From Marininema halotolerans (lineage in GTDB: Bacteria; Bacillota; Bacilli; Thermoactinomycetales; DSM-45169), in the NCBI RefSeq assembly GCF_900116235.1, contig NZ_FPAA01000001.1:458922-522921 (forward strand): a stretch of 64,000 nucleotides of DNA, read 5' to 3'. Shown one piece after another: positions 17,328 through 28,229 of the stretch. The translations under genes were made by a program, and so were the position numbers. Position 1 is the stretch's first letter. Each line of letters opens with the position of its first letter. The notes below the pieces were generated by a model. It did not search any database, was not told the origin of the DNA, and was given only the letters and a program-made list of their open reading frames with translations.

Positions 17328-18704
17328 TTACTTGCCCAAACAAAACTGGGAAAAAATCTGATCAATCAAATCTTCGGCAACCGCATCACCGATAATTTCC
17401 CCTAGAGCTACCCAGGCATTCTTTAGATCAATTTCAATCATATCCAAAGGCATTTCCTGTTCAATGCCCTCAATGGCATCCCGAACATGGTGTTGTGCTT
17501 CTTTTAACTGATGAATATGACGGGTATTGGTAACATAGGTCGCATCCACGGATTGGATCGCGCCTCCAAGGAAGCGATCCGCAATCGCCTGTTCCAATTC
17601 CGATAATCCTTGTTCCTCTGTCACCGAAGTGGTGATCAAGGGAAGATCATCAATAAAGGAGCGGACCTTCTTCATATCCAGCCGTGGGGGGAGATCCGTC
17701 TTATTGACAACGACAATCGTAGCATGTTGTCGAGCTAACTCGATCAACTTTCGATCCTCTTCCTCTAACTCTTCGGAATGGTTGAGTAGTAAAAGAACTA
17801 AATCGGCTTTCGCTAACGCTTGATGGGACCGTTCGACGCCCATTTTTTCGACAATATCCTCCGTCTCACGAATCCCAGCTGTATCCACTAAACGCAGGGG
17901 AATCCCGCGTACATTCACAAATTCTTCAATGACATCCCGAGTGGTACCCGGAATATCCGTTACAATGGCGCGATTCTCATGGGCGAGGGCATTTAAAAGG
18001 GAAGATTTCCCCACATTGGGTCGTCCAATAATCACCGTTGCAATTCCCTCACGAAGGATCTTTCCTTGACGTGCCGTTGTCAACAACTCTTGAATCGCCT
18101 GCTCCACTTCCCTGGATTTTGCCAACATTCGTTCAGCGGTCAGTTGTTCCGCATCATACTCCGGATAGTCCACATTCACTGCCAAATGCGCTAGGCTTTC
18201 CAGAATATCCTGTCGCAAGCGCTGTATTAAGCGAGATAATCGGCCATCCGCTTGCTGACTTGCCACCTGGGCCGCTCGATCGGTTTTAGAACGAATGAGA
18301 TCCATCACACCCTCCGCTTGAGAGAGGTCGATGCGACCATTCATAAAGGCCCGTTTGGTAAATTCCCCAGGTTCCGCTAAGCGCATCCCTTCTGCAAGCA
18401 GTGCTTCCAGCACTTTTTGTACAGGAATCATGCCCCCGTGACAACTTATCTCGACCACATCTTCCCGCGTAAAGGTACGTGGAGCACGCATCACCGTGAC
18501 TAATACCTCATCAATGGAATGGTTGGACAACGGGTCGATGATATGTCCATAACGAACGGTATGGGTTTCTACTTCCTGTAAAGAATGTTTTCCTTGATAG
18601 AGGCGATCCACCATCACGATCGATTCTGGACCACTTACCCGGATCACCGCAATGCTTGCTTCACCCACCGTCGTCGCTATCGCCGCAATGGTGTCCGTTT
18701 CCAT
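17328..18704 (-). CDS. mnmE: tRNA modification GTPase MnmE (TrmE)
   Basis: MnmE is the GTPase partner of MnmG. The 458-residue protein shows the N-terminal formyl-THF-binding domain ([25 protein letters not shown]), G-domain motifs [28 protein letters not shown] and NKTDLP, and the C-terminal FCLGK with the invariant cysteine. The ATG at 18704 is chosen because GAGGTG lies 6 bases upstream; the GTG three codons earlier overlaps it. Confidence 0.97.
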   Translation of the reverse strand: METDTIAAIATTVGEASIAVIRVSGPESIVMVDRLYQGKHSLQEVETHTVRYGHIIDPLSNHSIDEVLVTVMRAPRTFTREDVVEISCHGGMIPVQKVLEALLAEGMRLAEPGEFTKRAFMNGRIDLSQAEGVMDLIRSKTDRAAQVASQQADGRLSRLIQRLRQDILESLAHLAVNVDYPEYDAEQLTAERMLAKSREVEQAIQELLTTARQGKILREGIATVIIGRPNVGKSSLLNALAHENRAIVTDIPGTTRDVIEEFVNVRGIPLRLVDTAGIRETEDIVEKMGVERSHQALAKADLVLLLLNHSEELEEEDRKLIELARQHATIVVVNKTDLPPRLDMKKVRSFIDDLPLITTSVTEEQGLSELEQAIADRFLGGAIQSVDATYVTNTRHIHQLKEAQHHVRDAIEGIEQEMPLDMIEIDLKNAWVALGEIIGDAVAEDLIDQIFSQFCLGK

Positions 18705-18865
18705 TTCCTTCACCTCAAAACATATCTAACGATCATTATTTTTTATCCCACAGTGAATCAACGAGATCAGAGAAATTGCATGCATTCAACCTCATCATTT
18801 CTTCATTCCTAACAATTTATCATAGCATACGGTTATTGGAAAAGAAAACAAACCCCATCTATGAA

Positions 18866-18890
18866 AAAAACTCCCCTAGTGGGAGTTTTT
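18866..18890 (-). terminator. Terminator of the rpmH-jag transcript
   Basis: CTCCC/GGGAG with flanking A5/T5 (18866-18875 and 18881-18890) gives a hairpin ending in a long U-run on the minus strand, 18 bases after the jag stop. mnmE downstream therefore likely uses its own promoter. Confidence 0.85.
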
Positions 18891-18907
18891 CGTGAACCGT
18901 AACGGGT

Positions 18908-19537
18908 TTACATGGTCTTCTTCCAACTAACGACCACTTTGCGAAAGGGTTCTTCGCCTTCGCTTTTGGTTGTTAGTTCCTTTTGCTCTTGTATCCGGGT
19001 ATGGACCACTTTGCGCTCCATGGGATTCATCGGCTCAAGAGTGATCGATTTCTTCAGTCGCAAAACTTTCTGCGCAACTTGATCAGCAAGTCGTAAGAGG
19101 GATTCCTCTCGTCGTTTCCGATAACCCTCTGCATCCAAGATAAAGCGAATATAGGTGCCAGGGGCTTTATTGGCAACAATGCTAGTTAAGTATTGTAGCG
19201 CATCCAGGGTTTGTCCCCTGCGACCAATCAGAATTCCCAACTCATCTCCCACAAAATTGACGAGTACATAATCCGACTGTTGTTTTACCACTAACTGCAC
19301 AGTAGGAAGCCCCATCGCATCTAGCACTTCGCGCAAAAAACCCTCGACTTCCTCCAATGGAGTCGGTAGAAGAGTCACCTCCACACTTGCATCCCGCGCA
19401 CCAATCCAACCAAGAAACCCTTTCTTAGGCTCCTCAAGGACGGTGATTGTCACTTGATCCCGCGATACGGCAAGGCGACTGAGGGCCTCTTCCACTGCCA
19501 ACTCCACCGTTTTACCCGTCACGGTCACTTTTTTCAA
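18908..19537 (-). CDS. jag: RNA-binding protein Jag/KhpB (SpoIIIJ-associated)
   Basis: The 209-residue protein has the N-terminal Jag_N domain (KKVTVTGKTVELAVEEALSRL ... KKGFLGWIGARDA), a KH domain containing GILIGRRGQTLDALQYL near residue 110, and a C-terminal R3H domain (LEPMNPMERKVVHTRIQEQ). It binds RNA with KhpA and affects cell envelope and sporulation genes. The start is a TTG at 19537 that overlaps the yidC stop (TTGA), with GAGAGGGTG upstream, so translation is coupled to yidC. Confidence 0.95.
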   Translation of the reverse strand: MKKVTVTGKTVELAVEEALSRLAVSRDQVTITVLEEPKKGFLGWIGARDASVEVTLLPTPLEEVEGFLREVLDAMGLPTVQLVVKQQSDYVLVNFVGDELGILIGRRGQTLDALQYLTSIVANKAPGTYIRFILDAEGYRKRREESLLRLADQVAQKVLRLKKSITLEPMNPMERKVVHTRIQEQKELTTKSEGEEPFRKVVVSWKKTM

Positions 19538-20283
19538 CCGGCTGCACCCTCTCGTTTCGCCTTAAATTTGTCCCCGATGAAGTAGTACTGAATCATCGTA
19601 AACAAGTTACCATACACCCAATAAAGAGCGAGTGCGGCTGGGAAGTTGAAAGCAAGTACAAAAATCATGATCGGCATAATAAAGAGAAAAGCACGTGCCT
19701 GCGGATTGTCCCCCATCCCCATAACCATCGACTGCAAGAACGTGGTAACCGCAGCGAGAATCGGTAAGATGTAATAGGGGTCAGAAGCACTTAGATGCAA
19801 CCATAGAAAACTAGCGCCATGGACCTCTCCACTACTACTGAGTGCTTGATAAAAAGCAATTAGGATTGGCATCTGAACGATAATCGGTAAACAACCTGCA
19901 AGAGGATTCACGTTATGCTTTTGGAAGAGCTTCATCGTCTCTTCTTGCATTTTCTGTTGGTTGTTCTTATATTTTTCCCGCAGTTTGGTCATTTCCGGTT
20001 GTATCGCCTGCATTGCTTTCGAACTTTTCATTTGTTTCAAGGTAAGCGGCAGAAGAATTAGCCGAATTCCCACAGTAACGACTAAAATAGCAAGTCCTGC
20101 ACCAATTGACTTCGAAACCTCATCTAATGTATAGGCTAACGGGTAAACAAAATACTTTTGCCAAAAACCCGCTTTGTCAGGATCAATTGGTTTATATTGT
20201 ACCTGGCTGGCTGGCGAACAACCCGCCATCGCTAGTACCGCTACAATTAGCACCAACGCCACGATGACACGACGTCTCCGCAA
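19534..20283 (-). CDS. yidC: Membrane protein insertase YidC/SpoIIIJ
   Basis: This Oxa1-family insertase acts with or without SecYEG and is needed for SpoIIIA assembly in forespores. The start is a TTG at 20283 with AAGGAGG 8 bases upstream. The product then begins MRRRRVIVALVLIVAVLAMAGCSP, a lipoprotein signal with the lipobox LAMAGC. Five hydrophobic segments follow, with LPLTLKQMKSSKAMQAIQPEM and the hydrophilic-groove arginine in the first core helix region (GIRLILLPL). Length (249 residues) is normal for the short Gram-positive form. Confidence 0.95.
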   Translation of the reverse strand: MRRRRVIVALVLIVAVLAMAGCSPASQVQYKPIDPDKAGFWQKYFVYPLAYTLDEVSKSIGAGLAILVVTVGIRLILLPLTLKQMKSSKAMQAIQPEMTKLREKYKNNQQKMQEETMKLFQKHNVNPLAGCLPIIVQMPILIAFYQALSSSGEVHGASFLWLHLSASDPYYILPILAAVTTFLQSMVMGMGDNPQARAFLFIMPIMIFVLAFNFPAALALYWVYGNLFTMIQYYFIGDKFKAKREGAAG

Positions 20284-20366
20284 TGATGATTCCTCCTTCA
20301 AACCGTTCGATTCCACATTTCATAATTTCATATGCGTCCGACTCGATCATAAGTAAACTTGTATCA

Positions 20367-20576
20367 TCAAGGTACTGGATCATATCCTCCGGGGTGGAAG
20401 GGGTGACATTTTAAAATACGTTTGATTGTCATCCACCCGCCCTTCCATACTCCATAACGGGAGACGGCGACCCATCCATATTGAGAGCAAGTAGGAGCAA
20501 ACCGACAACTGGGTGGTTTCAATGGGGATAAGAAATATTGATAAAATCGGATTAATCCAAGGACCAGACGTTTCAT
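20367..20576 (-). CDS. yidD: Membrane protein insertion efficiency factor YidD
   Basis: The 69-residue protein has the conserved [25 protein letters not shown] cysteine core and ends [14 protein letters not shown]. YidD is thought to act near YidC on inserting proteins. It overlaps rnpA by 4 bases (ATGA) and lies 83 bases before yidC on the same transcript, the classical order. Confidence 0.96.
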   Translation of the reverse strand: MKRLVLGLIRFYQYFLSPLKPPSCRFAPTCSQYGWVAVSRYGVWKGGWMTIKRILKCHPFHPGGYDPVP

Positions 20577-20950
20577 CCATCGTCCCCCCGATTTCGCATC
20601 GCTTCATTTTCCTTACTGAGCAAACGTGCTTTACGTAAAAGATGACGCAAACTGGACGCGATCTGATGATAATCCATCTCTGCCGCAGGTTTGCGGGCAA
20701 TAATAATTAAATCCAGGTTGTTAGGCAACCGATCGATCCATTGCCGCGTAACCTCTTTTACCAATCGTTTGATGCGATTCCTTACGACAGCATTCCCCAC
20801 TTTACGGCTGACAGAGATCCCAATTCGAATCGAATCAGGACCTGCTCCTCGACTTCGGTAGACCACAAACTGGCGATTTGCTGTCGATGTTCCCAGACGG
20901 AAAGTCCGCCGAAAGTCATTCCGCCGCCTTAAACGATACCTACGCTGCAC
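20573..20950 (-). CDS. rnpA: Ribonuclease P protein component
   Basis: RnpA is the protein cofactor of RNase P, which matures tRNA 5' ends. The 125-residue protein starts (GTG) [19 protein letters not shown] and contains the RNR motif [24 protein letters not shown] lies upstream of the GTG start. The C-terminal extension after residue 110 is charged and variable. Confidence 0.96.
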   Translation of the reverse strand: MQRRYRLRRRNDFRRTFRLGTSTANRQFVVYRSRGAGPDSIRIGISVSRKVGNAVVRNRIKRLVKEVTRQWIDRLPNNLDLIIIARKPAAEMDYHQIASSLRHLLRKARLLSKENEAMRNRGDDG

Positions 20951-21047
20951 GGAAATCCCCCTCTCCGCCGGACTTCGTTACCAGTATAAGGCGGGACTTG
21001 TCCACCCTATACCCATATGAAAAAAAAGCCACTATGAACAAGTGGCC

Positions 21048-21182
21048 TCATGCAGACAATACTTTTCTGCCTTTACGACGACGATTACGCAATACTCTGC
21101 GGCCATTTTTCGTGCTCATCCGCTCACGGAAACCATGCACGTTTTTACGACGGCGATTGCTTGGTTGATATGTCCGTTTCAT
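21048..21182 (-). CDS. rpmH: 50S ribosomal protein L34
   Basis: The 44-residue product, from [14 protein letters not shown] to [11 protein letters not shown], is standard L34. It is the first gene of the rpmH-rnpA-yidD-yidC-jag transcript and lies just left of the origin. Confidence 0.98.
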   Translation of the reverse strand: MKRTYQPSNRRRKNVHGFRERMSTKNGRRVLRNRRRKGRKVLSA

Positions 21183-21322
21183 TATGGTTACACCTGATCT
21201 CTCGTGTAGATGGGATCAAATAATCCGCTACCCGGATACTTTTCCAACTCTACAGACCAGGTAGCCTCCTTTCCGGTGTCCAGATTTCGTCAGACCGAAT
21301 CCATCGGATGACATTCTTATTC

Positions 21323-21352
21323 ATTATAGCGGTGTAAATAAAAGGTTGTCAA
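21323..21352 (-). promoter_or_regulatory. Sigma-A promoter of rpmH
   Basis: On the minus strand TTGACA (21352-21347) and TATAAT (21328-21323) are spaced by 18 bases, both exact consensus hexamers, about 140 bases before the rpmH start. The long leader may carry regulation. Confidence 0.85.
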
Positions 21353-21368
21353 GAAATAGGCTCCCGCA

Positions 21369-21660
21369 CTATCCACATGTGGATAACTTCGTTTATTTTT
21401 TTTCATCCACAAGAATATCCCCGGATTATCCACAATTTTCACGGCTGTGAATGATTGGTTACCCACACCCTGTGGATCCTGGGTAAAGATTGCGAGATCC
21501 GTTGTGATCCCTCCATAAATTTGATAAGATATGTGTGTTTTCCACAGTGGATAACTGTTTTTTCGACACAAAGTTATACACAGTCTGTGGACAAGTGTGT
21601 GGACAATCCACAGGTTCTTGGGGAAAAAAGTTTCCACAACCCTGTGGAAATTGTGTAGAA
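21369..21660. other. oriC: Origin of replication, DnaA-box cluster upstream of dnaA
   Basis: Boxes matching TTATNCACA or its near forms lie at 21369 (CTATCCACA), 21378-21386 (TGTGGATAA), 21426-21434 (TTATCCACA), 21546-21554 (AGTGGATAA), 21574-21582 (TTATACACA), 21586-21594 and 21598-21606 (both TGTGGACAA) and about 21604-21612. This is the left half of a bipartite Bacillus-type origin. Coding strand polarity switches across it, as expected for replication fork orientation. Confidence 0.93.
21502..21530 (+). promoter_or_regulatory. Probable dnaA promoter
   Basis: TTGTGA (21502-21507) and TAAGAT (21525-21530) are separated by 17 bases and embedded among DnaA boxes, which would allow DnaA autorepression. 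Confidence 0.65.
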
Positions 21661-21741
21661 TTCGAAGTTCCACCCAAAATAAACAGGAGACGATGTGGAT
21701 ATCCCTGTTGAAAAAAGAATCGGATTGAAAGGAGGCACCTG

Positions 21742-23088
21742 ATGGAGACTCACATTCAAGAACTATGGGCACAAGCACTGGAACATATCCAAGGAAAGTT
21801 GTCCAAACCGAGCTTTGAAACATGGCTGCAAGCAACAGAAGCTGTGGATTATCGCGAAGACACCCTCGTAATCTCTGCTCCGAATGAATTTGCTCGAGAC
21901 TGGTTGGAATCTCGCTATGCCAATCTAGTACGGGATACCCTCCAGGAAGTGACAGGTTCAGTGATTGGTGTACAATTTATTACACACTCTGCCGTCCGGC
22001 CAGAAGTTGATGAAGAAAAATCAACTCCCCAGGATATGCCCCCAAAGGAGCCAGAGGCTCCGAAAACCATGCTGAACTCCCGTTATACCTTTGATACCTT
22101 TGTAATTGGATCGGGCAATCGTTTTGCCCACGCCGCTTCCCTCGCTGTCGCTGAAGCTCCCGCAAAGGCATATAATCCCCTATTTGTTTATGGCGGAGTG
22201 GGCCTGGGTAAAACCCATCTCATGCATGCCATCGGCAACTATGTACAATCGCATCCATCACATACCCGCGTGGTTTATCTTTCTTCAGAGAAATTTACCA
22301 ATGAATTTATTAACTCCATCCGGGATAATCGAACCGATGACTTTCGAAACAAGTATCGCAATGTGGATATCCTGTTGATTGATGATATTCAGTTCCTAGC
22401 AGGCAAGGAACAAACGCAAGAAGAGTTTTTCCACACCTTTAACGCCCTTCACGAAGAATCCAAACAGATCGTGATTTCTAGTGATCGACCACCAAAAGCA
22501 ATCCCTACATTAGAAGATCGCCTTCGCTCTCGTTTTGAATGGGGACTCATTACGGATATTCAACCCCCAAATCTAGAAACCCGAATTGCCATCCTACGAA
22601 AAAAGGCGATTGCGGATAATTTAGATATCGACAGTGAAGTGATGGCCTTCGTCGCGGATCGTATCGACACCAACATCCGTGAATTGGAAGGTGCGTTAAT
22701 TCGTGTAGTGGCTTACTCTGCCTTGATGAATCAACCAGTGACCACGGAGCTTGCAGCTGAGGCACTAAAGGACATCATTGGCAATGCACAGCCTAAAATC
22801 GTTGGCATTCCAGAGATTCAACAAACCGTAAGTGCCTACTATCATATGCGCGTAGAAGATCTTAAAGGAAAGAAACGAACGAAAACCGTAGCCCTTCCCC
22901 GTCAAATTGCCATGTATCTATCACGCGAACTCACGGATTCCTCCCTGCCGAAAATTGGAGAGGAATTTGGTGGACGGGATCACACCACCGTTATACATGC
23001 CCATGAAAAGATTACTCGGACCCAATCCATGGATCGTAGTCTTCAAAAGGCCATCGAGGATATTAAACAAAAACTACAACGTGGATAA
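21742..23088 (+). CDS. dnaA: Chromosomal replication initiator protein DnaA
   Basis: This AAA+ initiator melts the origin and loads the helicase. The 448-residue protein has domain I ([29 protein letters not shown]), Walker [17 protein letters not shown] near residue 152, Walker [14 protein letters not shown] near 212, and the domain IV DNA-binding signature [15 protein letters not shown] near the end. Start ATG at 21742 has AAAGGAGG upstream. Its stop overlaps a degenerate DnaA box. Confidence 0.98.
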   Translation: METHIQELWAQALEHIQGKLSKPSFETWLQATEAVDYREDTLVISAPNEFARDWLESRYANLVRDTLQEVTGSVIGVQFITHSAVRPEVDEEKSTPQDMPPKEPEAPKTMLNSRYTFDTFVIGSGNRFAHAASLAVAEAPAKAYNPLFVYGGVGLGKTHLMHAIGNYVQSHPSHTRVVYLSSEKFTNEFINSIRDNRTDDFRNKYRNVDILLIDDIQFLAGKEQTQEEFFHTFNALHEESKQIVISSDRPPKAIPTLEDRLRSRFEWGLITDIQPPNLETRIAILRKKAIADNLDIDSEVMAFVADRIDTNIRELEGALIRVVAYSALMNQPVTTELAAEALKDIIGNAQPKIVGIPEIQQTVSAYYHMRVEDLKGKKRTKTVALPRQIAMYLSRELTDSSLPKIGEEFGGRDHTTVIHAHEKITRTQSMDRSLQKAIEDIKQKLQRG

Positions 23089-23272
23089 CTTCTTCGTTTG
23101 CATGGATGTCTTGTGAACAATGTGGACAACTACTATTCATCTTTTCACAGGTTGTCAACAGCGCCATTCCCTTTGATACCATGGGAAAAATGGACTTATT
23201 CACATATTCACAGCCCCTATTACTATGACTATGATTTTTTTAAACTATATAGATATGTATCGATAGCCCCAA
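23080..23272. other. oriC: Origin of replication, dnaA-dnaN intergenic half with unwinding element
   Basis: DnaA-box-like sites lie at 23080-23088 (CGTGGATAA), 23112-23120 (TGTGAACAA), 23121-23129 (TGTGGACAA), 23196-23204 (TTATTCACA, exact consensus) and 23204-23212 (ATATTCACA). They are followed by an AT-rich tract at about 23218-23265 that is the likely duplex unwinding element, matching the position of the DUE in B. subtilis between dnaA and dnaN. The rest up to 23403 shows only the dnaN leader. Confidence 0.88.
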
Positions 23273-23403
23273 TATGACTCTTTTGCTTCATTGATTTCCA
23301 CCAGATTCATGTCGGTAGGTGGTAGGTTAAGAATCATTCAGTCATAGGGGGCTCTTTATCTTTAGGAATGGGAAAATCCCTTTTTGAGGAGGACAACACA
23401 ATC

Positions 23404-24540
23404 ATGAAATTTCGTATTTCTCGAAGTGCATTAACGGAAGCAGTCGCCTCTGTTTCCAAAGCCGTATCGCAAAAGACGACGGTCCCGATATTGACAGGGA
23501 TTCACTTGTCTGTGGACGAAGAAGGATGTTGGTTGATGGGAAGTACCTCTGACCTGACGATCCAAGTCTGCATTCCTACCAAACAGGATGATAAGAATTT
23601 GGTAAATATGGAAACAATGGGTAGTATCGTTCTCCCGGGTCGGATTTTTGCAGATATCGTGCGTAAGCTCCCTGGAGATGATGTGGAAGTCACTGTGGAT
23701 GAACGGTGGAAAACCACGCTGCGCTCTAAGCAAGCTCAATTTGAATTAAAGGGACTGGATCCTGAAGAATATCCACATATTCCACAACTTCAAGAAGACC
23801 GGATGTTCAGTCTCCCTGCAGAGCTGTTAAAATCGATGATCCGACAAACGGGGTTTGCTGTATCGGCCTCAGAAGCAAGAGGGGTACTTACCGGTGTACT
23901 GTGGACACTTTCCCAAGGGACCTTAACCTTTGTGGCAACCGATAGTCATCGCCTGTCTCGAAAAAAAGCAGAGGTAGAAGCGCCAAAGGATCTCTCCGTT
24001 GAAAATGTCATTGTGCCAGGAAAAAGTTTGTCTGAATTAGCAAAGATTTTGCAGGATACCGACGGGTGGGTCGATGTCGTTCTTTCAGATAATCAGATCA
24101 TGGTACGGGCGGATCATCTTCTCTTCTTCTCCCGCATTTTAGAGGGGACGTATCCAGATACCAATCGTGTCATTCCCCAAGGTGGAAAGACTGATATTGT
24201 GTTAGCAACCAAAGAATTGTTACAATCCGTTGATCGGGCTTCTTTAATTAGCCGGGATGGACGCGACAATGTGATAAAATGGACGATGAAGGAAGAAGGA
24301 ACCGTTCAGGTCCACTCTGCTGCCCAGGATGTGGGGAGTGTGCTCGAGGAAGTGACCGCAAAAGTTACAGGAGAAGAGCTCAGTATTTCGTTCAATGCGC
24401 AATATATGTTAGATGCCCTGCGGACGGTCGATTCTGATGAAATTCGCATTCTCCTGACCGGTACCATGACTCCTTTCATCATTCAACCCGCAGAGAGAGA
24501 GGATTCCCTCCACTTAATTGTCCCCATCCGCACAAGGTAA
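23404..24540 (+). CDS. dnaN: DNA polymerase III sliding clamp, beta subunit
   Basis: The 378-residue beta clamp starts MKFRISRSALTEAVASVSKAV and has the family's three clamp repeats, ending FIIQPAEREDSLHLIVPIRTR with the conserved C-terminal peptide-binding residues. The ATG at 23404 is favoured over the open frame upstream; GAGGAGG lies 11 bases ahead. Gene order dnaA-dnaN-yaaA-recF is standard. Confidence 0.98.
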   Translation: MKFRISRSALTEAVASVSKAVSQKTTVPILTGIHLSVDEEGCWLMGSTSDLTIQVCIPTKQDDKNLVNMETMGSIVLPGRIFADIVRKLPGDDVEVTVDERWKTTLRSKQAQFELKGLDPEEYPHIPQLQEDRMFSLPAELLKSMIRQTGFAVSASEARGVLTGVLWTLSQGTLTFVATDSHRLSRKKAEVEAPKDLSVENVIVPGKSLSELAKILQDTDGWVDVVLSDNQIMVRADHLLFFSRILEGTYPDTNRVIPQGGKTDIVLATKELLQSVDRASLISRDGRDNVIKWTMKEEGTVQVHSAAQDVGSVLEEVTAKVTGEELSISFNAQYMLDALRTVDSDEIRILLTGTMTPFIIQPAEREDSLHLIVPIRTR

Positions 24541-24618
24541 ATCGGACAAGGATGAGGAGGAGGGTTACAATATAGATGAAACCCCTGTGGAGAAAGGCTT
24601 AAGGAGGAAGAATCAGCT

Positions 24619-24834
24619 ATGCAAACCGTCTCTATCCACACCGACATGATCACCCTTGGTCAATTGCTTAAAAAATTGGAACTTGTACAGACGGGTGGGC
24701 ATGCCAAGATTTTTCTTGCAGAGACGCCCATACTGGTTAATGGCGAAGAGGAATCACGGCGTGGACGAAAACTTTATCCACAGGATACTGTGGAAATTGA
24801 GGGGATGGCACCCTTCCGCTTGATTCGGTCATAA
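24619..24834 (+). CDS. yaaA: S4-domain RNA-binding protein YaaA (RlbA-like)
   Basis: The 71-residue protein carries the S4 RNA-binding core (ITLGQLLKKLELVQTGGHAK...PILVNGEEESRRGRKLYPQDTVEI). The family lies between dnaN and recF across Firmicutes and is linked to ribosome maturation. It also contains an exact DnaA box (24774-24782). Confidence 0.93.
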   Translation: MQTVSIHTDMITLGQLLKKLELVQTGGHAKIFLAETPILVNGEEESRRGRKLYPQDTVEIEGMAPFRLIRS

Positions 24835-24852
24835 GAAGAGAGGGATTCCACT

Positions 24853-25971
24853 GTGCAAGTAGAAGAACTGGAACTCTCCCAGTTTCGCAATATTGATCGA
24901 TTGGCACTGAATTGCCCAGAGTCACTCCATCTATTTGTAGGACCGAATGCCCAGGGAAAGACCAATATCCTTGAATCGCTTTATGTGTTAGCCCTGGGTA
25001 AATCCCACCGGACTCGAAAAGATAAAGAACTGATCCGGTGGGGAGCTGATGCAGCTCAGATTAAAGCGCGTGTGAGTGGCGAGTTTGGGAATCACCGATT
25101 GGATATTCGCCTGACTCCTCGCGGGAAAAAAGTTGTGAAAAATGGGCTGGAACAACGTCGACTCTCCTCCTATATTGGTACACTTACGGCAGTTCTGTTC
25201 GCACCTGAAGACCTTACAATTGTTAAGGGAAGTCCTCAGGTGCGTCGTCGCTTTATCGATATGGAACTCGGTCAGGTAAGTCCGTCGTATATTCATGACT
25301 TAACACGGTACAATCAACTGCTTCTCCAACGAAATCAATTATTAAAAGACATGGGAAATCGACGTGAGCGGATCAATGCATTCCTTGATGTCCTAGACGA
25401 ACAGATGATCGACTTATCCACAAGCCTGTGGAAAAAACGGGTTACATTTATTAAGCAATTAACTCAGTGGGCGCAAGATATCCACACGTCGATCACACAG
25501 GCAAAGGAAACCCTTACGATTGATTACCAATCGGCAGTACCCACACAGGGCGTAACCGATGAAGCAGGCTATCGGATGGCTATTGAAAAAGAACTCCTTC
25601 GTTTGCGAGAACAGGAGTTACGACGGGGAACGACCTTAACGGGGCCCCATCGTGACGATCTGCGGTTGTTTGCAAATGATGTGGATATCCACACCTTTGG
25701 TTCCCAAGGACAACAACGTACAGCAGCGTTATCGCTTAAGTTAGCGGAGATTGAACTGATCCACCAAGAAACAGGTACTTATCCGATTCTTCTTTTAGAC
25801 GATGTTCTCTCTGAACTGGATGATTCTCGCAAAACCCACTTGTTAGAGGCGATTCGCGGCAAAGTACAGACCTTTGTCACTGCAACCGGGTTGGAGGGGA
25901 TCGATCAAGAAACATGTGATCGAGCCCGCATCTATCGCGTTCAGCAAGGAAGTATTACAGAGCAGGGGTGA
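24853..25971 (+). CDS. recF: DNA replication and repair protein RecF
   Basis: This SMC-like ATPase loads RecA at gaps with RecO and RecR. The 372-residue protein has Walker A VGPNAQGKTNILESLY near residue 30, the ABC signature segment FGSQGQQRTAALSLKLAE near 280 and Walker B PILLLDDVLSELD near 310. The start is GTG at 24853, 18 bases after yaaA, with an AGAGAGGGA site. An exact DnaA box lies inside (25414-25422). Confidence 0.97.
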   Translation: MQVEELELSQFRNIDRLALNCPESLHLFVGPNAQGKTNILESLYVLALGKSHRTRKDKELIRWGADAAQIKARVSGEFGNHRLDIRLTPRGKKVVKNGLEQRRLSSYIGTLTAVLFAPEDLTIVKGSPQVRRRFIDMELGQVSPSYIHDLTRYNQLLLQRNQLLKDMGNRRERINAFLDVLDEQMIDLSTSLWKKRVTFIKQLTQWAQDIHTSITQAKETLTIDYQSAVPTQGVTDEAGYRMAIEKELLRLREQELRRGTTLTGPHRDDLRLFANDVDIHTFGSQGQQRTAALSLKLAEIELIHQETGTYPILLLDDVLSELDDSRKTHLLEAIRGKVQTFVTATGLEGIDQETCDRARIYRVQQGSITEQG

Positions 25972-25975
25972 GACG

Positions 25976-26272
25976 ATGTTTATCCATCTAGGCGGCAACA
26001 AGATGATTCGGGTCAGTGAAGTCGTCACCATCTTAGATGCGGGACCCAGACGGTCTCCCTCTACATTAGCTCCTTTTCTTGAGACGGCTCGTAATCTGGG
26101 CCGTCTGGAGTGGATTACTACCCAGGAGGAGATCAAATCCTATGTGGTGACCGAGTCAACCATCTATGCATCACCCATTTCATCACTGACACTTCTCAAG
26201 CGTGCACAACTTGGAGGGAACCGGGCTTTAGGTATTTCCAGCATAAAGGAAGTCAAAAAGGAACAAGAGTAG
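25976..26272 (+). CDS. remB: Extracellular matrix regulator RemB (YaaB, DUF370)
   Basis: The 98-residue protein starts MFIHLGGNKMIRVSEVVTILDAG, the DUF370/RemA-like signature. B. subtilis RemB activates matrix genes with RemA. The ATG at 25976 lies 4 bases after the recF stop; GGGGTGAG precedes it. It is placed between recF and gyrB as in B. subtilis. The C-terminal half is divergent. Confidence 0.92.
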   Translation: MFIHLGGNKMIRVSEVVTILDAGPRRSPSTLAPFLETARNLGRLEWITTQEEIKSYVVTESTIYASPISSLTLLKRAQLGGNRALGISSIKEVKKEQE

Positions 26273-26276
26273 GTGA

Positions 26277-28199
<1,923 letters not shown>

Positions 28200-28229
28200 T
28201 GGAACGTCTGAAAGAGCGGAGTGAAGCGA